This document shows positions 44,750 to 64,000 of a stretch of DNA of 64,000 bases, piece after piece. Within the stretch, counting starts at the first letter, position 1. Every line of letters begins with the position of its first letter. The translations under genes and the position numbers were made by a program. Under the pieces are notes generated by a model, which was not told where the DNA came from, did not search any database, and saw nothing but the letters and a program-made list of their open reading frames with translations. This stretch comes from Rhizobium sp. SG_E_25_P2 (lineage in GTDB: Bacteria > Pseudomonadota > Alphaproteobacteria > Rhizobiales > Rhizobiaceae), in NCBI RefSeq assembly GCF_029892285.1, contig NZ_JARXVM010000019.1, forward strand, positions 60,812 through 124,811. The letters run 5' to 3'.

Positions 44750-45178
44750 ATGGCTAAGAAAGTTGCAGGCCACCTCAAGCTGCAGGTCAAGGCTGGCTCG
44801 GCGAACCCGTCGCCGCCGATCGGTCCTGCGCTTGGTCAGCGCGGCATCAACATCATGGAATTCTGCAAGTCGTTCAACGCGGCTACGCAGGAAATGGAAA
44901 AGGGTATGCCGATCCCGGTCGTCATTACCTATTACCAGGACAAGTCCTTCACCTATGCGATGAAGCAGCCGCCGGTGTCTTATTTCCTCAAGAAGGAAGC
45001 CAAGATCACGTCGGGCTCCAAGACGCCGGGCAAGGCCAAGGCCGGTTCGATCACCGCCGATCAGGTGCGCAAGATCGCCGAAGCCAAGATGAAGGATCTG
45101 AACGCCGCCGATATCGACGGCGCCATGCGCATGATCGAGGGCTCCGCCCGCGCCATGGGCCTGGTAGTGGAGGGCTGA
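44750..45178 (+). CDS. rplK: 50S ribosomal protein L11
   Basis: A 142-residue protein of the ribosomal GTPase-associated centre. It starts [20 protein letters not shown], includes [20 protein letters not shown] and [20 protein letters not shown]; all are characteristic. The rplA gene begins 3 bases after its stop. Confidence 0.98.
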   Translation: MAKKVAGHLKLQVKAGSANPSPPIGPALGQRGINIMEFCKSFNAATQEMEKGMPIPVVITYYQDKSFTYAMKQPPVSYFLKKEAKITSGSKTPGKAKAGSITADQVRKIAEAKMKDLNAADIDGAMRMIEGSARAMGLVVEG

Positions 45179-45181
45179 TAG

Positions 45182-45877
45182 ATGGCGAAGCTCGCAAAGC
45201 GTCTGCAGAAGATTTCCGAAGGCATCGACCCCAACAAGGCCTATGTCGTTACCGAAGCCATTTCGATGGTCAAGGAACGCGCTGTCGCCAAGTTCGACGA
45301 AACCATCGAAATCTCGATGAATCTCGGCGTCGACCCGCGCCATGCCGACCAGATGGTCCGCGGCGTGGTCAATCTGCCGAACGGCACGGGCAAGAATGTC
45401 CGCGTCGCCGTCTTCGCTCGCGGCGCCAAGGCTGATGAAGCCAAGGCCGCCGGCGCCGACATCGTCGGTGCGGAAGACCTGCTCGAAACCGTCATGGGCG
45501 GCAAGATCGATTTCGATCGCTGCATCGCGACCCCCGACATGATGCCGCTCGTCGGCCGTCTCGGTAAGGTTCTCGGCCCGCGCGGCATGATGCCGAACCC
45601 GAAGGTCGGCACCGTGACCGTCGACGTCGCCGGCGCCGTCAAGGCGTCCAAGGGCGGCGCGGTCGAATTCCGCGTTGAAAAGGCTGGCATCGTGCATGCC
45701 GGCGTTGGCAAGGCTTCCTTCGACGCCAAGGCGCTCGAAGAGAACATCAAGGCTTTCGCCGACGCAGTGGTCAAGGCCAAGCCGGCTGGCGCCAAAGGCA
45801 ACTATGTCAAGAAGATCGCGATCTCCTCGACCCAGGGTGCTGGCGTCAAGGTCGATCCGTCGTCGCTGACAGCCTGA
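45182..45877 (+). CDS. rplA: 50S ribosomal protein L1
   Basis: A 231-residue protein of the ribosomal L1 stalk, often a translational repressor of its own operon. The motif [20 protein letters not shown] and [20 protein letters not shown] are typical. It is directly downstream of rplK, with a likely coupled start. Confidence 0.98.
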   Translation: MAKLAKRLQKISEGIDPNKAYVVTEAISMVKERAVAKFDETIEISMNLGVDPRHADQMVRGVVNLPNGTGKNVRVAVFARGAKADEAKAAGADIVGAEDLLETVMGGKIDFDRCIATPDMMPLVGRLGKVLGPRGMMPNPKVGTVTVDVAGAVKASKGGAVEFRVEKAGIVHAGVGKASFDAKALEENIKAFADAVVKAKPAGAKGNYVKKIAISSTQGAGVKVDPSSLTA

Positions 45878-46205
45878 TAGAAATTCCGGCGCCCGATCCA
45901 TTCGGGCGCCGAGCATGGTTTCCGGCCTTCGGGCCGGAAATTGCCGGTTCGCCGGCAAAGTTCCTGTCCGAGATTGCAGGTGGGCCCTCCTTAATCACTT
46001 GGCCTGCATGAGACGGGTAAGATCCGGTTTCCGCGGATGAATGTCCGCAAAGAACGGTTCGAACCTTGGATGCCTTGTGCTGTGTTCCCCCGGGAATGCG
46101 CGCGAGGGGACAGGATCCTCAAGCGTCGCTTGGGATCGCTCCCATGCGGCAAAAGGCAACCCGGTGGCTCTGCATTCTCGCGGTGTCACCTACTGGAGTG
46201 AGACA
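45878..46205 (+). promoter_or_regulatory. rplA-rplJ spacer, probable L10 leader region
   Basis: 328 bases without a gene between rplA and rplJ. In many bacteria this spacer contains a promoter and the L10 (RplJ-L12) binding leader that controls rplJL translation. Two hairpins sit just after rplA (GGCGCCC/GGGCGCC at about 45889-45911 and TTTCCGGCC/GGCCGGAAA around 45919-45941). The rest is rich in possible pairings before the rplJ ribosome site CTGGAGTG. No specific leader fold was verified. Confidence 0.45.
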
Positions 46206-46724
46206 GTGGATAGAGCGGAAAAACGCGAATTCGTCTCCGAACTGAACGAAGTCTTCAAGGCTTCGGGCTCAGTCGTCGTGGCGAGCTATTCCGGCGTCAC
46301 GGTCGCGCAGATGAACGATCTTCGTTCAAAAATGCGCGCATCCGGCGGCACCGTAAAGGTCGCGAAGAACCGCCTGGCCAAGATCGCTCTTCAAGGCACT
46401 GAGTCCGAACAGATCGCTGATCTGTTCAAGGGTCAAACGCTGATTTGCTACAGCAACGACCCGATTGTGGCTCCGAAGATCGCGTCCGAATTCGCCAAGA
46501 CCAACGACAAGCTGGTCATCATTGGCGGAGCGATGGGCGCGACTGCGCTGAACGCTGAAGGCGTCAAGGCGCTTGCGACGCTTCCGTCGCTTGATGAACT
46601 GCGTGCACGGTTGGTGGGTATGATTCAGACCCCGGCCACCCGCATCGCTGGCGTTCTTCAGGCCCCGGCCGCGCAGCTTGCCCGCGTTTTCAACGCATAT
46701 GCCGAGAAGAGCGAAGCCGCATAA
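46206..46724 (+). CDS. rplJ: 50S ribosomal protein L10
   Basis: A 172-residue stalk-base protein that carries L7/L12. It starts at GTG 46206 ([20 protein letters not shown]), the known rhizobial start, preceded by GGAGTG. Typical later segments are [20 protein letters not shown] and [21 protein letters not shown] longer in-frame stretch upstream lies in the leader and is rejected. Confidence 0.97.
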   Translation: MDRAEKREFVSELNEVFKASGSVVVASYSGVTVAQMNDLRSKMRASGGTVKVAKNRLAKIALQGTESEQIADLFKGQTLICYSNDPIVAPKIASEFAKTNDKLVIIGGAMGATALNAEGVKALATLPSLDELRARLVGMIQTPATRIAGVLQAPAAQLARVFNAYAEKSEAA

Positions 46725-46783
46725 GGCGGTACTTCGCTGTCACTTGAACCAACCAAGATCGAACCTAAGTAAGGAATACAAAA

Positions 46784-47155
<372 letters not shown>

Positions 47156-47165
47156 TTCAGACGGT

Positions 47166-47197
47166 GAAGAGCGGCTCGGTTCGGGCCGCTCTTCTTT
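47166..47197 (+). terminator. attenuating hairpin between rplL and rpoB
   Basis: GAAGAGCGGC at 47166-47175 pairs with GCCGCTCTTC at 47185-47194, followed by TTT. The short U-tract suggests a partial terminator, as known in this intergenic region of other bacteria, where it lowers rpoBC transcription relative to ribosomal genes. Confidence 0.6.
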
Positions 47198-47217
47198 CCG
47201 TTGCCGTGAACCTGTTA

Positions 47218-47244
47218 CCCAAAAGCCTGGACCAGGCTTTTGGG
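47218..47244 (+). other. second hairpin between rplL and rpoB, possible RNase III processing site
   Basis: CCCAAAAGCCTG at 47218-47229 and CAGGCTTTTGGG at 47233-47244 are perfectly complementary with a 3-base loop. There is no U-run after it. The position matches the RNase III-cleaved region described between rplL and rpoB in E. coli; here that role is inferred. Confidence 0.45.
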
Positions 47245-47349
47245 TATTGGGTTCTAAAGATTAGAGTTCCCCGATATATGACGGAGCCGTGTGGCCAGCG
47301 GCCCTCCGTCTGTTTAAGGCCCGAATGCTATAAGCGATAAGGAGCGACG

Positions 47350-51486
<4,137 letters not shown>

Positions 51487-51496
51487 TATCCTATCG

Positions 51497-51523
51497 GCCG
51501 CGCGCGGGTTTCCCGCGCGCGGC
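51497..51523 (+). other. GC-rich hairpin between rpoB and rpoC
   Basis: GCCGCGCGCGGG at 51497-51508 and CCCGCGCGCGGC at 51512-51523 form a perfect 12-bp stem with a 3-base loop. It begins 11 bases after the rpoB stop and has no U-run, so it is more likely a processing or stability element than a terminator. Confidence 0.5.
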
Positions 51524-51683
51524 GTCACGCTTTGGTCCGTTTCGCATGTCATAGCGTTGAGTCGGACAAGGGTGTGGAGCGCGGCGAAGGCCGCGGTTTT
51601 CCATTTTTAGGACGCGGCGGTTTTCGTCGACAAGAACCGGCAGCGCGTCCATTTCAGGGTTTGGCGCCCCCAAGGAGACAGGC

Positions 51684-55892
<4,209 letters not shown>

Positions 55893-55912
55893 GGCGAGCG
55901 ATAGGAAAATAC

Positions 55913-55942
55913 AAAACGCCGGGCGAAAGCCCGGCGTTTTTT
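55913..55942 (+). terminator. Rho-independent terminator of rpoC
   Basis: AAAACGCCGGGC at 55913-55924 pairs with GCCCGGCGTTTT at 55929-55940 around a GAAA tetraloop, followed by more T. It separates the RNA polymerase operon from the regulator genes. Confidence 0.92.
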
Positions 55943-55943
55943 G

Positions 55944-55971
55944 TTGATAAACTTAAAAGTTGCGAGATAGT
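55944..55971 (+). promoter_or_regulatory. candidate promoter for the first LuxR-type gene
   Basis: TTGATA at 55944-55949 and GATAGT at 55966-55971 are 16 bases apart, just past the rpoC terminator. A start of transcription about 55978 would leave a very short leader before the ATG at 55996 and include its AGGGGG ribosome site. Pattern match only. Confidence 0.35.
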
Positions 55972-55995
55972 TGCTCTGACTTCCAGGGGGCAGCC

Positions 55996-57135
55996 ATGCC
56001 AGTCTCGCGCGCTTTCAATGTCGATAGGATCGCCGCTGATATTCGCGAGCTGATCGATCATGTCATCACCGGGGAGGCGGATTGGCCCGACGTCGCCCGC
56101 AGCTTCGGCGAGCGGGTGCCAGGTAGTTTCGTGGCGATGATCGGCCAGAGTGAAAACCGGCCGACGCTCAATCATATGTCGACCTACAACCTTGATCCCG
56201 ATTTCGGTCGGTCCTTCGCCGACTATTACGCCCAGATCAATCCGTGGGATCGGGTATGGGCGTCGATGAAGCCCATGGACATCCTGATTACCGAGGATAC
56301 CGCGCCGGCGCGGCAGTTCAGCAACAGTCCATTCTACGAGGATTGGCTCAAGCCGCTCGGGCGGTTCGATGCGGGCGCCGGCTTGCAGATTCGGCATGGC
56401 GGCAGTGAGCGGATCTATCTTTCCGTCCATTATGATCCTGACGCGCACGACGCCTACGGACCGGCGCTGAACGAGATTTACCGAGGCATACGCGGCCATC
56501 TCGACCGTTCCGCATTGCTCGCCAAAAAGCTGGCGGGCAGCCATGAAACGGCGTTGAGCCAGGCGGCGCTTTCTGGGCATGGCGGCGACTGCGCCGTGGT
56601 GATCGATCAGGATATGCGCATCATGGACTGCAATGGCAGTGCGCAGACAGCCCTGTCGGTTGGCGCTGTCCTATCGAGCTTTTCGGGCAGGCTCCGTATC
56701 GGCCGGACGGCTGACACAGCCGCGCTCCGGCAGATGGTATCTGTGCTGGGCGGCGGCGGCGCGCTCGACAGCACCCGACGATTTATCCAGTTTGAGGACC
56801 GTTCTTATCTGGCGCGGCTATTTGTTCTTCCGCCGGTCCCGATGAGTTTCGCCAGCATGTTTGCCGCTCGGCGGCTATTTCTTGTGCTGGTCCGGGATTT
56901 GACCGCCGTGAACGATGGCCTCTCCGACAAAGAATTTTCCGCTGCGTTCGGATTGACTGCGGCTGAGTGGGCGATGTGCGAGATCCTTGTCGCCGGCGGC
57001 ACGATCGAACGCGCAGCCGAGTTGCTCGGCATCGCGCGCGATACAGCGCGCCAGAGGCTGAAAAGCATATTTCGGAAGACTGACACCAATCGGCAAGCTC
57101 AACTGGTCGCCTTGTTGATCCGGGCCCACTGCTAG
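55996..57135 (+). CDS. LuxR-type helix-turn-helix regulator, copy 1
   Basis: A 379-residue cytoplasmic protein with a C-terminal LuxR/GerE-type DNA-binding region: FGLTAAEWAMCEILVAGGTI, ERAAELLGIARDTARQRLKS, IFRKTDTNRQAQLVALLIRA (about residues 315-378). The N-terminal 180 residues (ERVPGSFVAMIGQSENRPTL, FYEDWLKPLGRFDAGAGLQI) may be a GAF/PAS-like sensor; it is not an acyl-homoserine-lactone domain that I recognise. ATG at 55996 follows AGGGGG. The next gene is a close paralogue, 29 bases after this stop. No autoinducer synthase is nearby. Confidence 0.82.
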   Translation: MPVSRAFNVDRIAADIRELIDHVITGEADWPDVARSFGERVPGSFVAMIGQSENRPTLNHMSTYNLDPDFGRSFADYYAQINPWDRVWASMKPMDILITEDTAPARQFSNSPFYEDWLKPLGRFDAGAGLQIRHGGSERIYLSVHYDPDAHDAYGPALNEIYRGIRGHLDRSALLAKKLAGSHETALSQAALSGHGGDCAVVIDQDMRIMDCNGSAQTALSVGAVLSSFSGRLRIGRTADTAALRQMVSVLGGGGALDSTRRFIQFEDRSYLARLFVLPPVPMSFASMFAARRLFLVLVRDLTAVNDGLSDKEFSAAFGLTAAEWAMCEILVAGGTIERAAELLGIARDTARQRLKSIFRKTDTNRQAQLVALLIRAHC

Positions 57136-57164
57136 ATCACTGTGTTACGATGAACGGAGAGGTC

Positions 57165-58298
57165 ATGGTTCCGTCTCGCATGCTGGATGTCGCGAGTATC
57201 GCCGCTGAAATTCGCGAGCTTATCGATCTCGTCATCGTTGATCAGGTCAGTTGGGAAGATGTGGCGCGGCGTCTTGGCGAACGGGTCCCGGGCAGTTTCG
57301 TGGCGTTGATCGGCCAAAGTGAACGCCGGCAATCGCTCAATCATATGTCGACCTTTAATCTTGATCCACAGTCTCTGCGCTCGTTCGCCGAGAATTACGC
57401 CCAGATTAACCCGTGGAACCCCAATTGGTCGGCAATGAAATCCGGTGACATCCTGATTTCTGAAGACATGGCGCCGGCGCGTCTTTTTCACAAAGGCGCT
57501 TTCTACGAAGAGTGGTTGAAACCGCTCGGGCGTTTCGATGCCGGCGCCGGTCTGCAGATCCGTCATGGCGGCAGCGACCGCATCTACCTGACGGTCCATT
57601 ACGATCCCGCCCTGCATGGCGATTACGGACCTGCGCTTGAAGGCATATACCGCGCCATCCGCGGGCATCTGGACCGTGCGGCGCTTTTGGCGGAGAAGCT
57701 TGCCGAGAGCAATGAGACGGTGGTGGCCAAAGCGGCGCTGCTGGGGCATGGCGTCGATTGCGCCTTCATCGTGGATGAAGACCTGCAGATCGAGGACGCC
57801 AATCCGCAGGCGCAATCGGCGCTTTCTCAAGGACGGTTTCTCTCCTCTCATGCCGGCAAATTGCGGATCGGCGGCACAGCGGATACGGCGTCGGTGCGGC
57901 AGATGCTTTCTGCTCTCGTGAGCGGCGGTCTCGACGATACGCGTCGTTACCTGCAATCTTCGGAGGGAGCCTGGCTGCTGCGGCTGTTTTGTCTACCCGC
58001 CGACGGTTTGAACTTCGCCAGCATCTTTCGCAGGCGGCGGCTTTTCCTCCTCATTGCCCGCGATCTCACGGCCTCGGCTGATAATCCGGCGGTTCAGGAC
58101 TTTTCCGCAGCCTTCCGCCTGACCGCTGCTGAAAGAAGTCTTTGCGCCGTGCTCGTCGAGGGGGCGACGATTGAACGCGCCGCCGAAATTCTCGGCATTG
58201 CCCGCGATACCGCCCGCCAACGCCTGAAAACGATCTTTCGCAAGACCGACACACATCGGCAGTCCCAACTTATTTCGCTGTTGATCCGAGCCCATTGA
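57165..58298 (+). CDS. LuxR-type helix-turn-helix regulator, copy 2
   Basis: A 377-residue paralogue of the preceding gene, clearly more than half identical along its length. Shared stretches include FYEEWLKPLGRFDAGAGLQI, LNHMSTFNLDPQSLRSFAEN, GTADTASVRQMLSALVSGG and the HTH with ERAAEILGIARDTARQRLKT. The start at 57165 is chosen because MVPSRMLDVASIA aligns with the copy 1 start MPVSRAFNVDRIA and follows GGAGAGGTC; an ATG at 57150 is 5 codons earlier. The two copies probably form an operon. Target genes are unknown; the RTX gene is next. Confidence 0.82.
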   Translation: MVPSRMLDVASIAAEIRELIDLVIVDQVSWEDVARRLGERVPGSFVALIGQSERRQSLNHMSTFNLDPQSLRSFAENYAQINPWNPNWSAMKSGDILISEDMAPARLFHKGAFYEEWLKPLGRFDAGAGLQIRHGGSDRIYLTVHYDPALHGDYGPALEGIYRAIRGHLDRAALLAEKLAESNETVVAKAALLGHGVDCAFIVDEDLQIEDANPQAQSALSQGRFLSSHAGKLRIGGTADTASVRQMLSALVSGGLDDTRRYLQSSEGAWLLRLFCLPADGLNFASIFRRRRLFLLIARDLTASADNPAVQDFSAAFRLTAAERSLCAVLVEGATIERAAEILGIARDTARQRLKTIFRKTDTHRQSQLISLLIRAH

Positions 58299-58407
58299 GG
58301 CGCTGCCCCCCATTTGGGGGTTGTGACGGGTCGCGCCCCTCTCCACTCTTCGTAGGCGTATGAAGGGCGAGCCTGAACTTGCCCGCAGCCAATGCAGGGA
58401 GATTTTC

Positions 58408-59886
58408 ATGGCGACGATTAAGATTGAAAGCGGCATGCCGGAATATGGCTGGTTTGAGGACTTCTACAACGCCGCCAGCCTGAAGTTGAAGACAAACTCC
58501 GCGACGAAAGCCGTATTCGAGGACAAGAACGGCGCGGAAATCGTGTTGACAGGCAGCAACCTCACTTATGCGTCCGGCAATATCAAGACAGGCGCGATTG
58601 CCGGGGTCCAATTCCGGGATGAGGACGGTCACAAGCTCATCACCGTGTCAAAGGACTCCTATTCGGGCAAAACCCTGTCCGATTATATCGCCGACGGTGA
58701 GCTGTGGGATCTGATGACCGAACTCACCAAAGGCAACGACACGTTCATCGGCGGCAAGCTGGGCGATAGTGTCGGCTTCGGCGACAATCATGGCAATGAC
58801 ACGATGACCGGCGGGGCGGGCGGCGACTATATCGCCGGCGCAAAGGGCAAGGACGTCCTTATTGGCGGCGATGGCGCCGATGACTGGGACACCGTCAGCT
58901 ATGAAGAGACCTATTGGCGAGGCGACGACAAACAGGGCATCGTGCTTAATGCCAAAACCGGCGTGGTCACGGACAGTTGGGGCGACAAGGACACCATTCG
59001 AGGGTTTGAGGAGCTGCGCGGTTCTGTCTACGCGGACAAGATGACCGGCAGCGCAAAGGATGAAGCCTTCATGGGGATGAAGGGCGACGACGTGATCGAC
59101 GGCGCCGGCGGTGAAGATACGCTTCGCTATCACCGCGACGACAAGTTCGACGGTCACAAGGGCATTGTCGCTGATCTGTCGAAGGGAACTGTCAAGGATG
59201 GCTTCGGCGACGTCGACACCGTCAAGAACATCGAACGGATCTATGGAACCTACCATAACGATGTTTTCATCGGGGATGGCCGAGACAGCACTTTCCGGGG
59301 CGTTTCGGGCAAGGACAGTTTCGACGGCAAGGGCGGGACCGACGCGGTCAGCTTTTCCTGGTGGGAAGACCTCAATCAACATGGGGCGAGCATCGATCTC
59401 TCGAAGTCCAAGAACCAGATTTCAGACGATGGATATGGCAATACGGAAACAACAGCCAATATCGAGGCGGTCGAAGGTTCCCAATTCGCCGACAAGATTA
59501 CGCTCGGGACAAGCGATGGCTGGGCCTGGGGCGACGACGGCGATGACAGGATCACGGCCGGCGTCGGTCAGCAATGGTTCGGCGGCGGCGAGGGGGGCGA
59601 CATATTCGTGTTCGCATCGATCAAGGCCCTCGGTAAGGGCGAGGACGCCCGCGATTACATCGACGACTTCTCTCGCGCCGAGGGCGATCGCATTAACCTC
59701 AGCGGCGTGGGCGACCTGGTCTTCAAGGGGAAAGGCGGCTTTTCCGGCGATGATGGCGAAATCCGCTATTCCGCATCTGGAGACGACACATTGATCTCCA
59801 TCGATACGGATGGCGACAAGAAGACGGATCTGCAAATCCTGCTGGGCGGCGACATCGCGCTCACAGCCAGCGACTTCATACTCTGA
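58408..59886 (+). CDS. RTX-type calcium-binding protein, probable type I secretion substrate
   Basis: A 492-residue acidic protein without a signal peptide. Glycine/aspartate-rich calcium-binding units occur at about residues 109-160 (GNDTFIGGKLGDSVGFGDN, then GGAGGDYIAGAKGKDVLIGG) and more diverged ones later (GDDVIDGAGGEDTLRY, DGKGGTDAVSFSW). The C-terminus ASDFIL fits the type I secretion signal pattern of an acidic residue and hydrophobics at the extreme end. No ABC exporter, membrane fusion protein or lipase/protease motif is seen nearby. ATG at 58408 follows AGGGAG. The function is not identified. Confidence 0.85.
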   Translation: MATIKIESGMPEYGWFEDFYNAASLKLKTNSATKAVFEDKNGAEIVLTGSNLTYASGNIKTGAIAGVQFRDEDGHKLITVSKDSYSGKTLSDYIADGELWDLMTELTKGNDTFIGGKLGDSVGFGDNHGNDTMTGGAGGDYIAGAKGKDVLIGGDGADDWDTVSYEETYWRGDDKQGIVLNAKTGVVTDSWGDKDTIRGFEELRGSVYADKMTGSAKDEAFMGMKGDDVIDGAGGEDTLRYHRDDKFDGHKGIVADLSKGTVKDGFGDVDTVKNIERIYGTYHNDVFIGDGRDSTFRGVSGKDSFDGKGGTDAVSFSWWEDLNQHGASIDLSKSKNQISDDGYGNTETTANIEAVEGSQFADKITLGTSDGWAWGDDGDDRITAGVGQQWFGGGEGGDIFVFASIKALGKGEDARDYIDDFSRAEGDRINLSGVGDLVFKGKGGFSGDDGEIRYSASGDDTLISIDTDGDKKTDLQILLGGDIALTASDFIL

Positions 59887-59894
59887 ACTAAGGG

Positions 59895-59931
59895 GGCGTC
59901 CCGGCCGGCCAGTGCAAACGGCCGGGACGCC
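59895..59931. terminator. long GC hairpin downstream of the RTX gene
   Basis: GGCGTCCCGGCC at 59895-59906 and GGCCGGGACGCC at 59920-59931 form a perfect 12-bp stem around 13 bases. It starts 8 bases after the RTX stop. It lies between two converging genes, so it could end both; there is no clear U-run. Confidence 0.6.
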
Positions 59932-59951
59932 AGTCTTGCGACAAGACTAAA

Positions 59952-60242
59952 CTAGGCGAAACGGATGATCGACACGTCGCCTTCGAGCGCGCCCTGATAG
60001 GCGGAGGCGTGCGGCTCCTCGTCGGGTTCGCCCATGATGGTGCCGATCTGGTCGAGATCGGCCTCGTGGAAACCTTCCTCCGTCAGCGCGTTTAAGGCTT
60101 CGCGCACTGCGCTGTCGTCATCGGGCGCGCGCAGCATGATATGCACGTCGACGCCGTCCTCGTCGTCCTCCAGATAGGCTTTGCCGATGATGATAAAGAC
60201 GAAGCCGTCCTTCGGCGCGTTGTCGTTGACGGGATCTTCCAT
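59952..60242 (-). CDS. small acidic protein, hypothetical
   Basis: A 96-residue acidic protein (MEDPVNDNAPKDGFVFIIIG; then LEDDEDGVDVHIMLRAPDDD) that ends IIRFA. It seems conserved-like by its regular composition but matches no family I know. Start codons further upstream in the frame are possible; ATG at 60242 gives the compact form, and its ribosome site is weak. It converges with the RTX gene. Confidence 0.6.
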   Translation of the reverse strand: MEDPVNDNAPKDGFVFIIIGKAYLEDDEDGVDVHIMLRAPDDDSAVREALNALTEEGFHEADLDQIGTIMGEPDEEPHASAYQGALEGDVSIIRFA

Positions 60243-60817
60243 ATGAGACGCTTTCTTTGTTTGGGAGAGGGTGGGCCGACCCGGTTGCGGTGCCGATTCC
60301 AGTGGAATCACCTGAAGATGCAGAGCGCCGAGACAGCGCTGTTGGGGCGAATCTATCGGTTCCGAATGGCCGGCACAAATATAATGTGCCGCCTGGCCGG
60401 GTTTTTACCCTTGATTAAGGTTGCTGGAATCTTGCGCATACGTCCGATTTCGGCTCATATCGGGCTGAAACCCGCCGTTTCCACCCGGTTGCCGTAAAAA
60501 AACGGCGCCGCCCCTTGACTGTGGAGGGGAATGGTTTTAGTACGCCCACCATCAGAGCCGATGTGGGGCTGGCTGGTTCGGGACGACGCGTCCTGGAGTT
60601 CGTCCCAAACAAGGTTCATCATAGCACGTTGACTTGCGAATGCTGCACGCATGATTCCTCTTTTTGTGGGGGAATCCTCTGTTTCATCGGATCCATCGGC
60701 CCACTATGGCGATGCATCCGATTTTTGCGCATGAAACATCGATATGCTTGAGAGCCGGAGACGGCGTAACACGTGCCCGCAAGGGTTCAGGAAAACAGTT
60801 TCTAAAGGGATGGTTAC
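60243..60817. other. 575-base region upstream of the str operon
   Basis: It contains the 5' region of the minus-strand acidic gene and the promoter region of rpsL-rpsG-fusA-tuf. A candidate promoter is TTGACT at 60515-60520 and TAGTAC at 60538-60543 with a 17-base spacing. A hairpin (CGGCACA/TGTGCCG, 60371-60391) is followed by TTTTT at 60402. No reliable ORF or RNA gene is visible. Confidence 0.4.
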
Positions 60818-61189
60818 ATGCCTACCGTAAACCAGCTGATCCGCAAGCCGCGTCAGGCACAGGTCAAGCGCAACAAGGTTCCTGCTCTGCAGGAAAACCC
60901 CCAGAAGCGTGGTGTTTGCACCCGCGTGTACACGACCACGCCGAAGAAGCCGAACTCGGCTCTGCGTAAGGTTGCGAAGATCCGTCTGGTGAATGGCTTC
61001 GAAGTCATCGGCTACATTCCGGGCGAAGGTCACAACCTTCAGGAACACTCCGTGGTGATGATCCGCGGCGGCCGCGTCAAGGACTTGCCGGGCGTGCGTT
61101 ACCACATCATCCGCGGCGTTCTCGACACCCAGGGCGTCAAGAACCGCAAGCAGCGCCGCTCCAAGTACGGCGCGAAGCGTCCGAAGTAA
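60818..61189 (+). CDS. rpsL: 30S ribosomal protein S12
   Basis: A 123-residue decoding-centre protein. [20 protein letters not shown] holds the lysine equivalent to E. coli Lys43, and [17 protein letters not shown] holds Lys88; both are the streptomycin-sensitive residues. It starts [20 protein letters not shown]. It is the first gene of rpsL-rpsG-fusA-tuf. Confidence 0.98.
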   Translation: MPTVNQLIRKPRQAQVKRNKVPALQENPQKRGVCTRVYTTTPKKPNSALRKVAKIRLVNGFEVIGYIPGEGHNLQEHSVVMIRGGRVKDLPGVRYHIIRGVLDTQGVKNRKQRRSKYGAKRPK

Positions 61190-61238
61190 TATTGGCCGCC
61201 TCCGCGCCACCTGCGCGGCGGCTCCCTGATCAAGTTGA

Positions 61239-61721
<483 letters not shown>

Positions 61722-61745
61722 TCATCGAGAGAAAGGCAGTCTGCT

Positions 61746-63845
<2,100 letters not shown>

Positions 63846-63905
63846 CCGGAATACACCACCCGAATTTGAAGTTACGCCCTCGGGCGAGAGAATGGAGAGC
63901 CAACT

Positions 63906-64000
63906 ATGGCAAAAGGTAAGTTTGAGCGGAATAAGCCGCACGTGAACATTGGCACGATCGGTCACGTCGACCACGGCAAGACGTCGCTGACGGCTGCGAT
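63906..64000 (+). CDS. tuf: elongation factor Tu (5' part only)
   Basis: ATG at 63906 opens a frame reading [20 protein letters not shown] then [11 protein letters not shown], the P-loop region of EF-Tu, which runs off the right end. It brings aminoacyl-tRNA to the ribosome. It follows fusA by 60 bases in the str operon order. Confidence 0.97.
   Translation, partial: MAKGKFERNKPHVNIGTIGHVDHGKTSLTAA

Overview
The window is GC-rich chromosomal DNA from an alphaproteobacterium, most likely of the order Hyphomicrobiales (Rhizobiales) and close to Rhizobiaceae. The reasons are gene orders I know from that group (accC-accB-aroQ-dsbA; rne/amidase/mrcA/prfB; ruvX/UPF0173/gatC-gatA; tRNA-Trp-secE-nusG-rplKAJL-rpoBC; rpsL-rpsG-fusA-tuf) and protein lengths typical of it (RpoB 1378, RpoC 1402, RplJ 172, EF-G 699 residues). 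The genus cannot be fixed from the sequence alone.

Layout. 1-9.8 kb: end of a ccdA-AEC transporter operon, tRNA-Lys and tRNA-Val, a chemotaxis receptor, a PAS protein, a rhomboid protease, a CBS protein, a patatin-like lipase, hisI, folE and an Fe-S scaffold gene. 9.8-16.3 kb: an AidB-like acyl-CoA dehydrogenase, a TetR regulator, two small membrane proteins, ruvX, a UPF0173 hydrolase and gatC-gatA. 16.3-18.5 kb: a small accessory patch holding an antitoxin, a Fic toxin gene broken by one nonsense codon, a YjhX-family gene and a GNAT gene, with two copies of an interspersed repeat. 18.5-34.5 kb: tamB-tamA, gatB, a GNAT, a SIS-domain isomerase, NDUFA12, a DUF2155 protein, aat, accC-accB, aroQ and dsbA. 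34.6-43.4 kb: rne, an amidase, mrcA (PBP1A) and prfB with its programmed +1 frameshift. 43.6-55.9 kb: tRNA-Trp, secE, nusG, rplK, rplA, rplJ, rplL, rpoB and rpoC, with hairpins between several cistrons. 55.9-60.3 kb: an insertion between rpoC and the str operon, made of two tandem paralogous LuxR-type regulators, an RTX calcium-binding protein with a type I secretion-like C-terminus, and a small acidic protein. 60.8-64 kb: rpsL, rpsG, fusA and the start of tuf.

Most of the window is core housekeeping: transcription, translation, Gln/Asn-tRNA amidation, fatty-acid synthesis initiation, RNA decay, peptidoglycan synthesis and splitting, and outer-membrane assembly. The unusual parts are the regulator pair plus RTX unit between rpoC and rpsL, the decayed Fic module beside a YjhX/GNAT pair and interspersed repeats, a possible leader-peptide/terminator ahead of the rhomboid gene, and an 11-bp-arm palindrome upstream of folE. 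No insertion sequence, CRISPR array, prophage or rRNA gene was seen. Everything here comes from reading the sequence; no database search was run.
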